Below, in pieces: positions 1 through 5,746 of a DNA stretch of 6,060 nucleotides. The notes beneath the pieces are model-generated. The model made no database searches. It was not told where the DNA came from and was given only the letters and a program-made list of their open reading frames with translations. The position numbers and the translations under genes were made by a program. This stretch comes from Fischerella sp. (lineage in GTDB: Bacteria; Cyanobacteriota; Cyanobacteriia; Cyanobacteriales; Nostocaceae): positions 1 to 6,060 of the forward strand of contig JANZYY010000321.1 in assembly GCA_026419705.1 (NCBI GenBank). Reading direction: 5' to 3'. Within the stretch, counting starts at the first letter, position 1, and each line of letters begins with the position of its first letter.

Positions 1-543
1 ATTATATATAGCCCAATTCCGGATATCCTGATTTCTCAAAATCGAGCCAGCACGTTCAATTTCACCGTCGCTACCATCCACAATCACCAAAATTTCACCC
101 TGGGATACTCTTTGACCATAAGCTCTGGCTTCTTCTTCTGGAATACCCAAACCAGTCAGCGCTCCTACTAGACCACCTGTTGCTGCACCGATACCTGCAC
201 CAGCCAAGGTAGTTGCTACAGTTCCGGCTGCAAGAAAAGGTCCTACTCCCGGAATGATTAAAGCTTCCAAACCGACGAGTAAACCACCAATACCACCCAA
301 AACAGTACCTGTGACTGCACCGATTCCAGCACCTTCTTGAGCCTCAGTGTCACCACGATCTGTAATGTCAGATTTATCTTTGACTGTAGCTCCAGCTATT
401 TGGTCACCGCGATCTGTATTCTTTGCCAATACAGAGACTCGATTCATAGGAAAACCTGAATCTTTAAGTTTGGAGAGTGCTTCTTCTGCATTTTGAAGGT
501 TGGGGAATGTACCAACTGCACGCTTACGCTGTTGTATAGCCAT
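1..543 (-). CDS. YflT-like general stress / low-temperature-induced type protein (3' end cut by window)
   Basis: The frame opens with ATG (541-543) and runs 181 codons to the window edge without a stop, so the C-terminus is missing or nearly reached. A strong Shine-Dalgarno sequence (AGGAGA, about 5 nt upstream) fixes the start. Residues 8-41 (RAVGTFPNLQNAEEALSKLK...VSVLAK) match the N-terminal fold of the YflT/general stress protein 17M type. An acidic linker (42-70) follows, then a Gly/Ala-rich segment (71-132) able to form two helical hairpins. The tail IPEEEARAYGQRVSQGEILVIV (134-155) is the usual end module of this family. The linker carries TDRGD twice (43-47 and 61-65). Cyanobacterial members are often annotated as stress or low-temperature-induced proteins, sometimes wrongly as LytS kinases; no kinase motif is present. 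The biochemical role is unknown. It is paralogous to the gene at the right edge. Confidence 0.88.
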   Translation of the reverse strand, partial: MAIQQRKRAVGTFPNLQNAEEALSKLKDSGFPMNRVSVLAKNTDRGDQIAGATVKDKSDITDRGDTEAQEGAGIGAVTGTVLGGIGGLLVGLEALIIPGVGPFLAAGTVATTLAGAGIGAATGGLVGALTGLGIPEEEARAYGQRVSQGEILVIVDGSDGEIERAGSILRNQDIRNWAIYN

Positions 544-625
544 CTTGTCTCCTGAAAAGATTGCAAACCAAATTTGTATTTAGCTTCTCTTTCAAAAAAT
601 AGTTATTCATCAGTCTATGGGTTTA

Positions 626-657
626 CTTTTTTTCTCTATCAGATAGAAGAAAAAAAG
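626..657. repeat. 13-bp inverted repeat, T-rich arm facing A-rich arm
   Basis: C626-A638 pairs with T644-G657: seven T-A pairs, then C-G and T-A, one bulged A (647), then CTA/TAG around a 5-base loop. It starts 83 nt upstream of the left stress gene's start codon, in its leader or promoter region. The 3' arm is A-rich on either strand, so it is not a standard terminator. Confidence 0.7.
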
Positions 658-800
658 AGAATTTTGTGTTGCTGATTTCATGTATGATGCAGGATTTTGC
701 CTTCTGCCAAAACCTCTGTAGTAGATGCCTATGCTGCAGGCGTTCAGTTAGGATAATTTCGCGTTTCTACATTTTGTCAAATTCAGCAACACCGAAATTT

Positions 801-854
801 TATAGTAGTATTAAAAATTTTTATTCAGTAGTGCTTTTAAAAAATACTGCTATA
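801..854. repeat. 12-bp inverted repeat (TATAGTAGTATT / AATACTGCTATA)
   Basis: The arms 801-812 and 843-854 match at 11 of 12 positions. The single difference (T806 against G849) would be a G-U wobble in a plus-strand transcript, so the RNA stem would be fully paired around a 30-base AT-rich loop. It could be a remnant of a small non-autonomous element or part of an RNA structure. No coding frame covers it. Confidence 0.6.
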
Positions 855-1043
855 ATTAACTAGCTTTATACTATTGGCGAGTATGGGCAATATACAACCA
901 TTGTTATAAATAATTTCCTAGCGGGATAATTTCATATTTTCTGATAAATAATTTGTATGATTAAGTGATTTCTTATTTAAATTCAGCTGCAGAGTTGAGA
1001 ATGCTGCATTCATTAATACATAATTCTCACTATAGGTGGTTGT

Positions 1044-2366
1044 CTATTCCTGAGACAAACTTATAACCAGTTTTCTGATGATAGTTTTCCAAATTAGTCC
1101 AGCCACAATTAATCCTACACCAACTAACCAGATGTGCTGTTCTACCCAAAAAGCGAGAAAAAAACAAGCTAACAAGCCTACCCATGCAATCCACTTGGGG
1201 TAAAGTCGGTGTTCGTTTGGAATTTGTAATGCCGATAAATCTGTCAAACCGTAGTAAACTAAAACCGAGAAGGCGCTAAATGACCAAGTTGTTTTGACAT
1301 CACCAATCAAAACTAAGCAAGCTATCACCGTACCTGTAACCAGCACAGCAACGTAAGGTGTAGTTCTCGACGTATTCAAGCGAGCAATCAAACTAGGCAT
1401 ATCCTGGCGGCGCCCCATTGCCATCAATACGCGAGACAAGCCTAAAATCAGGTTCAGCAGCACGCCTACGGTTGCCGTGACCGCGCCGAGCGCTAGAATC
1501 AAAGCACTAGCTGGTATATTGAAACTACGCGCTGCAACTTCCAGAGGTGCAGCTTGTTCATTGGTGACTGCGCCTAGTGTTTCGGCTCCTACTGCGCCAA
1601 TACCCACAACCACGACACTAATATAAAGTAACATCGTGATGATTAGGGTAATAACGATCGCTCTGGGAATAGTGCGTTGCGGTTGGTGTACTTCTTCGCT
1701 TAATGTTGCAATCCGGCCATAGCCAGTGTAGGCTACAAACATTAGTGCCGTGGCTTGAAGAATCGCTGCTAAAGGGTTTTGGTTTCGAGCGCGGATTTGA
1801 AAAAAAGGTGTAAAATTATCCAATCCTGCGGATAGCACTACAAATAAACCAGCAATAACAAAGAAAAGTAATGATAACAGCGTAATAGAGACAATAACGA
1901 TATTTACCTGATTTGAGCGCCGGACGCCGCTGAGAACAATTAATGTCAGCAGAATCACAATCCCTAAAGCAGTGGGAACTAGATAGTTGGAAACTGGTAT
2001 GTTGAAAAGATTTAGTAAATAGCCAGCACAGCCTAAAGCAGCGGTGGCGGCGGAAGCAGATTTGGCGATCAGAAACATCCAACCAGCGGTGAAACCCAAG
2101 CAAGGATTGAGATAGCGGTAGCCGTACTCGTATGTACCGCCACTGACAGGATGGCTAGCAGCTAGTTGAGCGCTATTTAATCCGTTACATACAGCCACAC
2201 CAGCAGCGATCGCCACCGAAATAATTACAGCCGGGCCTGCAACGCCAGCTGCAATACCAGTGCTAACAAATACACCCGCACCGATGATAGAAGCAAGTCC
2301 TAAGGCGATCGCACCCAGCACGCCCAATTCTGGCTGAAGTGACTGTAATGGTTTTTGCTTTTGCAT
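1044..2366 (-). CDS. APC-superfamily amino acid permease
   Basis: This 440-residue inner-membrane protein has about 12 predicted hydrophobic segments, near the family's usual length. The first helix carries the broken-helix substrate motif IIGAGVFVSTG (27-37). SHPVSGGTYEYGYRYL (71-86) is the typical segment after helix 2. FVAYTGYGRIATLSEEVHQP (210-229) followed by RTIPRAI (231-237) is the hallmark helix-6/loop signature of AA_permease_2 members. By family, it should carry an amino acid or related amine by proton symport or exchange; the substrate cannot be read from sequence. The ATG (2364-2366) lies two bases after the stop of the upstream exchanger gene, and the nearest purine-rich stretch (AAGGA) is about 11-12 nt away inside that gene, so translational coupling is likely. 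Two HIP1 octamers (2206-2213 and 2305-2312) lie inside the gene. A 6-bp stem (1040-1045/1053-1058) spans the stop codon without a following T-run. Confidence 0.93.
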   Translation of the reverse strand: MQKQKPLQSLQPELGVLGAIALGLASIIGAGVFVSTGIAAGVAGPAVIISVAIAAGVAVCNGLNSAQLAASHPVSGGTYEYGYRYLNPCLGFTAGWMFLIAKSASAATAALGCAGYLLNLFNIPVSNYLVPTALGIVILLTLIVLSGVRRSNQVNIVIVSITLLSLLFFVIAGLFVVLSAGLDNFTPFFQIRARNQNPLAAILQATALMFVAYTGYGRIATLSEEVHQPQRTIPRAIVITLIITMLLYISVVVVGIGAVGAETLGAVTNEQAAPLEVAARSFNIPASALILALGAVTATVGVLLNLILGLSRVLMAMGRRQDMPSLIARLNTSRTTPYVAVLVTGTVIACLVLIGDVKTTWSFSAFSVLVYYGLTDLSALQIPNEHRLYPKWIAWVGLLACFFLAFWVEQHIWLVGVGLIVAGLIWKTIIRKLVISLSQE

Positions 2367-2368
2367 TT

Positions 2369-3424
2369 TTACAGCGTTTCCTTCGAATAAAGGAGCAACA
2401 AACCACCAAGATAAACACTAATTACCATTGCAGAATCGACCCCCATTCCATAGACAGTCTGGTTATCTCGCTCCAATAACCCCCATAGAAAAATACAAGT
2501 CAGGACAATAGCTAAAGCACCCATGAACATAGATGGACGATCCATTGCTGCAAAAATAGTTCCTTCACGATAGAAAATGTCTGCAATGAAGAATAAGGAT
2601 ACAGTCAGGGAGTTGGAGCCGAAAATATTAGAAATAGCCAAATCAAATGCGCCTAAGCGCACAGCACTAATAGTAGCAATCCCCTCTGGTAAAGAAGTGG
2701 CAAGAGCAAGCAAAGTTGCTCCTATAAAACTGTCCCCCAATACTGTTTGCTCTCCAAGAGTATCTGCTATTTGCGCCAAAATCCATCCTGCAATTAAAAC
2801 AACAAAGCTATTCGCTGCAAAATATAAAAAAATTCTTTTGAGCGACAAATGGATGTAGTTCTGTCGTCTTTGTTCTATTGCTTCTACTGCTGGCTGATGG
2901 GGTAGAGTCACAGGTCGCCAGTAATCTTGCCTTTCGTATCGCTGGATTGTATGTAGGGAGATGAGATACGCACCGAATACAATCACTGACCATAACCCAA
3001 TTCCGAACAGCGAAATAAATTCTCCCACAGCATTTGCAGCCAAGACTAAGCCAAGGAGTATCACAAGTATGACACCACCCAGCATTAGCACCGGTTGGGG
3101 GGCAAAAAAGGTGAGTGCTCCTTTCACCATTGCCATATCAATCAAAGCGAGGATAGCCATCTGCATCCCTATTTCTCCCAAGAGGTTATTGGCAGCTAAG
3201 GGAGCATTACCGATCGCCGATGCTGTTGCTGTAGTTGCGATTTCTGGCAATGAAGCTGCGCCACCCAACAGCAATGCACCAATAAATGCTCGTCCCCAAC
3301 CAGTGCGATCGGCGATAGTATCAGCGTAAATTGATAAGCGCGCACCACTGAAACAAACGATACCAGCCGCCATCGCAAATATAGTGAGGTTAAGCCAAAC
3401 AGGATAGTTGGAAAAATTAAACAT
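2369..3424 (-). CDS. CaCA-family sodium/calcium (cation) exchanger
   Basis: This 351-residue membrane protein has about ten hydrophobic segments and the two inverted alpha-repeats that define Ca2+/cation antiporters. Repeat 1 (about residues 45-84) holds GGAASLPEIATT with the ion-binding Glu at 61. Repeat 2 (about 233-271) holds LALATSLPEGIAT with Glu 247, followed by the canonical FDLAISNIFGSN. A hydrophilic loop (about 158-195) separates the halves. By family, it would exchange Ca2+ or another cation for Na+ or H+. Repeat 1 departs from the norm: where GN-x-x-GSN is expected it reads AANNLLGEIG. A GTG codon (3425-3427) sits directly before the ATG (3422-3424). GGA lies 7 nt from GTG and 10 nt from ATG, so either could start the protein; I chose ATG by codon preference. 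It is the first gene of a tight pair with the permease. Confidence 0.93.
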   Translation of the reverse strand: MFNFSNYPVWLNLTIFAMAAGIVCFSGARLSIYADTIADRTGWGRAFIGALLLGGAASLPEIATTATASAIGNAPLAANNLLGEIGMQMAILALIDMAMVKGALTFFAPQPVLMLGGVILVILLGLVLAANAVGEFISLFGIGLWSVIVFGAYLISLHTIQRYERQDYWRPVTLPHQPAVEAIEQRRQNYIHLSLKRIFLYFAANSFVVLIAGWILAQIADTLGEQTVLGDSFIGATLLALATSLPEGIATISAVRLGAFDLAISNIFGSNSLTVSLFFIADIFYREGTIFAAMDRPSMFMGALAIVLTCIFLWGLLERDNQTVYGMGVDSAMVISVYLGGLLLLYSKETL

Positions 3425-3458
3425 CACCCTAAATTCCGAATTGCTTTTAATACCTGCT

Positions 3459-3617
3459 CTACCTCTTACTCATCGTTGCATCTTCGACGTGCAAACCATG
3501 CATCCTATAGACAAACAACAGTACGCGATCGCTTTGACTGCAACTGGCATTAATTTTTGCCAATCCATTGGAAATTCTGTATAGTTCTTCTATTACCTCC
3601 CGAACTGACGCTGGGTA
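3459..3617 (-). pseudogene. Short coding-like frame without start codon, possible gene remnant
   Basis: The frame is open for 52 codons between an in-frame TGA (3618-3620) and a TAG (3459-3461). Its translation is balanced and amphipathic, including VREVIEELYRISNGLAKINA and SDRVLLFVYRMHGLHVEDAT, more protein-like than chance. There is no plausible start before Met-39. The overlapping frame just upstream reads KLHPHGAFIADLIPSV and would join to SVREV after a one-base shift near 3605. Together with the small frame at 3623-3787, this suggests one gene of about 110 codons broken by frameshifts. I do not recognise the family. It ends 31-34 bases before the exchanger start. It may instead be chance open reading. 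Confidence 0.3.
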
Positions 3618-3622
3618 TCAAG

Positions 3623-3787
3623 TCAGCGATAAACGCGCCATGTGGATGTAGCTTGAGTTGAGATGGAATTGGGCGCTTGCTTTTTCAACGCGATCGTGCT
3701 ATTCTCCAGTAACTTGTTAGTCCAGCCAGTAGCACTCTGCAAGGCACTGGAAACCATTGTCAAACCCGGGCAAATAAGATAAGACAT
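3623..3787 (-). CDS. Small hypothetical protein, 54 aa (possibly 5' part of a broken gene)
   Basis: ATG (3785-3787) is preceded by GAAAGG five bases upstream, a reasonable ribosome site. The 54-codon frame begins MSYLICPGLTMVSSALQSAT and ends STWRVYR before TGA. I recognise no family. The hydrophobic start (2-16) is too short for a confident signal peptide. A tandem TCAC box (3911-3931), shared with two other promoters in this window, lies 123 bases upstream in the sense orientation, which favours a real or recently real gene. The neighbouring frame at 3459-3617 continues in another register, so this may be the front half of a decayed gene. It lies on the same strand as the exchanger and could lead its operon. 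Confidence 0.33.
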   Translation of the reverse strand: MSYLICPGLTMVSSALQSATGWTNKLLENSTIALKKQAPNSISTQATSTWRVYR

Positions 3788-3910
3788 TTCTACCTTTCAA
3801 ACATGTCTTGCCATGACACCATCGCAATACCCCTTATTTTTGTAAAAGTTCTCATCGTCAGATGAAGTTTCTGTAAGCAAATAACTGCAATCTATCTTTT
3901 AGCATCAAAA

Positions 3911-3931
3911 ACAAATGTGACTCAAAAGTGA
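3911..3931 (-). promoter_or_regulatory. Tandem TCAC-N7-TCAC box, copy 1
   Basis: On the minus strand the site has TCAC half-sites 11 bases apart. It matches the copy at 5585-5605 at 19 of 21 positions. It points toward the small frame at 3787 and the exchanger-permease pair. The 11-base direct-repeat spacing is what OmpR/PhoB-type regulators usually bind; the actual regulator is unknown. Confidence 0.5.
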
Positions 3932-4092
3932 TCGTCAGCGACCATCATAGCCAATTCAATTAGCAAATTGTCAGAAAACTAGGGATAAATTAAGAGATTT
4001 CCTTCAGTAGAGGACATATAGTAATTCATTTAATTAATAAAAAGTTAACCTGAACTTACACCAATTCTCAAAAAGAGAACTACACATAGTTC

Positions 4093-4118
4093 GTAGTGAG
4101 TACTTAAGTACTCACTAC
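4093..4118. repeat. 26-bp perfect palindrome
   Basis: The half-site GTAGTGAGTACTT is followed immediately by its exact reverse complement. After one C/C mismatch on each side, GTT/AAC continues the symmetry, giving 4089-4122. No T-run follows on either strand, so it is probably not a simple terminator. From memory, similar hairpins of the GTAGTGAG...CTCACTAC type are scattered through Nostocales intergenic regions; I could not confirm this here. Confidence 0.85.
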
Positions 4119-4261
4119 CAACCAAGAACATTTGTAGTAATTTTTGGGAGAAACGGTATTAATTACCTATTAACTTCGATAACTGTTAATGTATTTAGCT
4201 AAAGCCAAACGGTTAAAGGTTCCAGTCAATATTATTTTATTTATTGTTTCAACCTCCTTAG

Positions 4262-4363
4262 TGTCCTCAACTCAACCCGATTGAAGAAGTCTGGCAGTAT
4301 CTTAAACCGCGGCTGCGTTGGAGCCTAGCTGCTAAGCTCAAACTATTACGTCAGATAAATTAA
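4262..4363 (+). pseudogene. IS630-family transposase C-terminal remnant
   Basis: An open stretch of 33 codons runs from just after an in-frame TAG (4259-4261) to a TAA stop (4361-4363). It reads C, then PQLNPIEEVWQYLKPRL, then RWSLAAKLKLLRQIN. The PxLNPIExxW block is the hallmark end of the DDE domain in IS630/Tc1-type transposases, and the Glu of NPIE is the third catalytic acid. Everything upstream (first two catalytic Asp, helix-turn-helix region) is gone, there is no start codon, and I see no terminal inverted repeats of the element. It is a dead fragment left by an old insertion and partial deletion. Confidence 0.82.
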
Positions 4364-4387
4364 TTTTATATTACAAAATAAAATTAA
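4360..4387. repeat. AT-only 10-bp inverted repeat
   Basis: TTAATTTTAT (4360-4369) pairs perfectly with ATAAAATTAA (4378-4387) around an 8-base loop. It overlaps the stop of the transposase remnant and lies about 85 bases beyond the 3' end of the AI-2E family gene. With only A-T pairs it would be a weak terminator; it may be old insertion-sequence edge DNA. Confidence 0.5.
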
Positions 4388-4390
4388 ATT

Positions 4391-4417
4391 CTTAGTGCCT
4401 TTGTGACTTAGTGGTTC
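4391..4417. repeat. Three tandem 8-base units (CTTAGTGN / CTTTGTGN / CTTAGTGG) plus TTC
   Basis: The units CTTAGTGC, CTTTGTGA and CTTAGTGG sit head to tail and are followed by TTC. Sequences of this CTTNGTG-periodic kind are, from memory, common short intergenic repeats in cyanobacterial genomes. It lies in the 3' flank of the AI-2E family gene. Confidence 0.55.
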
Positions 4418-4470
4418 ATTCTATCCTGCCTTAGGCCCGGAAGTATCTACATCCCTATTTAGCAGTAAAT

Positions 4471-5505
4471 CTAAACATGATGCCACTTATCTAAAATGTC
4501 TTTAAATAAAACTTCCTCTAACCAAGTTTTTGCAACCACTGTCAGCGGTATAGCCATTAATAACCCTAAGGCTCCAAACAAAGTAGTAAAGAGAATTTGA
4601 GATGTCAAGGTTACTGCAGGTAATAACGCTACTTGTTTTGCCATGACAGTGGGAGTCAACCAGTAACTTTCAATATTTTGAATAAAGATATATAGAATCA
4701 AAACAGCTATTGCTTTCCAAGGCGCGTCCAGCAGTGCAACGGTCATCGGAAATACTACACTTAAAGTTGGACCAATATTCGGAATAAAATTAAGCAAGCC
4801 TGCTAAGATAGCGTTGGCTAATGCTAGTGGTACTCGCAAAATCCATAAACCTATCCCACTTAAAGCGGCAATAAAAACCATTTCAATCAAAGCCCCCGTC
4901 GTCCAACTTCCCAAACCAGTTGCACAGTGCGAGAGAATTTCCTCAACTCGTCGGCGGTAAAATGAGGGAAAAAATCTCACAAATAAATCGCGGTATGGTT
5001 GGGGATTTGTTAATAGCATTAATGTCAAAACTAAGACTAATAAAAATTCCAAAGCAGCAGTGATAGAAGTAGATAATAAATTAATAGTTCTTGTAAAGAA
5101 CTGCATTACTAAAGGTTGGATTTGTTGAATAAAATTATTGATATCTGGTAAATCTGGTAATTCTCCTCCCAGACGATTTTCTAAATAATTGGCTAGATAA
5201 TTTATTGACTCCTGCACCTGTGATACTCCTGTTGGTAGAAGTTCTAAAAGTTCTTGAAACTGTTCAGTAAAAGGAGGCACAATCAGCCAGATAAATCCGA
5301 GCAAAAATGTTAACAATATCAAAATACTTAAGAAAATAGCCCAAGGGCGAATAATTCGTAATTTTTGCAGTTGTTGAACCAGCTGATTTAATGCTGTAGC
5401 TAATACTATTGCAGTAAATAAGAGCAAAACCAGTCGTCGGATTTGCCAAAGGATGTATGCGGAAGCAACCAAGACTAGCAAGCCAATCCATTGACCAAAT
5501 TTCAT
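4471..5505 (-). CDS. AI-2E transporter (PerM/TqsA/UPF0118) family membrane protein
   Basis: This 344-residue polytopic protein is the usual length for the family. Hydrophobic segments lie near 5-36, 55-79, 148-167, 204-222, 228-258, 264-282 and 300-328, and a hydrophilic helical region (80-145) sits between the second and third groups, as is typical. Diagnostic motifs are LLNFIPNIGPTLS (237-249), QNIESYWLTPTVMAKQV (276-292) and LGLLMAIPLTVVAK (313-326). The family name comes from E. coli TqsA, which exports autoinducer-2; other members are reported as Na+/H+ antiporters or have unknown substrates. Cyanobacterial members should therefore not be assumed to handle AI-2. The ATG (5503-5505) has GGGAG 10 nt upstream. 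It is a single gene; a TCAC box lies 79 bases upstream in sense orientation. Its 3' flank holds the transposase scrap and repeats. Confidence 0.93.
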   Translation of the reverse strand: MKFGQWIGLLVLVASAYILWQIRRLVLLLFTAIVLATALNQLVQQLQKLRIIRPWAIFLSILILLTFLLGFIWLIVPPFTEQFQELLELLPTGVSQVQESINYLANYLENRLGGELPDLPDINNFIQQIQPLVMQFFTRTINLLSTSITAALEFLLVLVLTLMLLTNPQPYRDLFVRFFPSFYRRRVEEILSHCATGLGSWTTGALIEMVFIAALSGIGLWILRVPLALANAILAGLLNFIPNIGPTLSVVFPMTVALLDAPWKAIAVLILYIFIQNIESYWLTPTVMAKQVALLPAVTLTSQILFTTLFGALGLLMAIPLTVVAKTWLEEVLFKDILDKWHHV

Positions 5506-5524
5506 ATTAGTTTGGCTCCCACTG

Positions 5525-5530
5525 ATTATA
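5525..5530 (-). promoter_or_regulatory. Possible -10 element (TATAAT) of the AI-2E family gene
   Basis: A perfect TATAAT on the minus strand lies 19 bases before the start codon. There is no good -35 at 16-19 bases. Initiation about 7 bases downstream would begin within the GGGAG ribosome site, so the assignment is weak. An activator bound at 5585-5605 could replace a -35. Confidence 0.25.
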
Positions 5531-5542
5531 GAAGTTCATAGG

Positions 5543-5550
5543 GCGATCGC
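5543..5550. repeat. HIP1 octamer GCGATCGC (intergenic copy)
   Basis: This is the highly iterated palindrome of cyanobacterial genomes. Other perfect copies here are at 2206-2213, 2305-2312, 3525-3532 and 5927-5934. It is useful mainly as a taxonomic marker. Confidence 0.9.
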
Positions 5551-5584
5551 TCCCGAATTCTACTACCTGCTTTGACTGTGAGCA

Positions 5585-5605
5585 ACAAATGTGAATAAAA
5601 AGTGA
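5585..5605 (-). promoter_or_regulatory. Tandem TCAC-N7-TCAC box, copy 2
   Basis: Minus-strand TCAC half-sites lie 11 bases apart; the site is 19/21 identical to copy 1 and 17/21 to copy 3. It sits 79 bases upstream of the AI-2E family start codon, in sense orientation, a normal place for an activator. With copy 3 it forms an inverted pair in the divergent intergenic region. Confidence 0.5.
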
Positions 5606-5673
5606 CAGTAAGGGATCTTCTTTCAATACCGATTTGGAACTGCATCTTTCCTAACTGAGTCATATTGCTGTGG

Positions 5674-5703
5674 TTGTCACATTTTACTCACATTATTTAT
5701 TAA
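5674..5703 (+). promoter_or_regulatory. Candidate promoter of the right stress gene overlapping TCAC box copy 3
   Basis: TTGTCA (5674-5679) and TATTAA (5698-5703) are 18 bases apart, a plausible sigma-70 pair 43 bases ahead of the start codon. The TCAC half-sites (5677-5680 and 5688-5691, TCACATT twice with period 11) overlap the -35 and spacer. If both are real, a bound regulator would block or remodel this promoter rather than act from upstream. Confidence 0.4.
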
Positions 5704-5746
5704 AAATAAATAAAGTAATGTATTTGTAATTTTTGGAATTCAAAAA

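Larger units (their letters stand above)
544..1043. other. Gene-free intergenic stretch with inverted repeats
   Basis: This AT-rich stretch separates the left stress gene (reading left from 543) from the 3' end of the permease gene. A 65-codon GTG-started frame at 666-863 on the plus strand is Cys-rich, lacks a ribosome site and resembles no family, so I do not call it. What the stretch does hold is inverted repeats: 626-657, 691-715 (AGG/CCT plus TTTTG/CAAAA with one bulge), 801-854, and two mutually exclusive pairings at 996-1029 (TGAGAAT with ATTCTCA, or GAATG with CATTC at 999-1011). None is followed by a clear T-run, so I do not call a rho-independent terminator. The promoter of the left stress gene must lie here, but no convincing -35/-10 pair was found. 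Confidence 0.6.
3788..4261. other. Gene-free AT-rich intergenic stretch
   Basis: I find no frame worth calling on either strand. The stretch contains the TCAC box (3911-3931), the 26-base palindrome (4093-4118), a small stem TTCTC/GAGAA (4065-4069/4075-4079), TCATC/GATGA (3852-3856/3861-3865) and the palindrome TTTAGCTAAA (4194-4203). It ends at the transposase remnant, so part of it may be former insertion-sequence DNA. Confidence 0.6.

Noticed and set aside
848..856. TGCTATAAT, an extended -10-like sequence on the plus strand
   Set aside because: No -35 at suitable spacing, no plus-strand gene downstream, and it is part of the arm of the 801-854 inverted repeat.
666..863. 65-codon plus-strand frame in the left intergenic gap
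   Set aside because: GTG start without a ribosome site, Cys/Arg-rich low-quality translation, and it runs through the inverted repeats; no family resemblance.
999..1029. Possible terminator after the permease gene
   Set aside because: Two short alternative stems but no T-run on the minus strand, so not a convincing rho-independent terminator.
1816..2103. 95-codon minus-strand frame inside the permease gene
   Set aside because: Out-of-frame shadow of the permease with no motif of its own.
2577..3329. Plus-strand frames opposite the exchanger gene (93 and 122 codons)
   Set aside because: They mirror the codon structure of the well-supported exchanger on the other strand; no recognisable motif.
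3501..3587. 28-codon plus-strand frame starting ATGCATCCT
   Set aside because: No ribosome site, and it lies opposite the more coding-like minus-strand frame at 3459-3617.
4093..4118. Palindrome as a CRISPR repeat or a transcription terminator
   Set aside because: Single copy with no spacers, and no T-run on either side.
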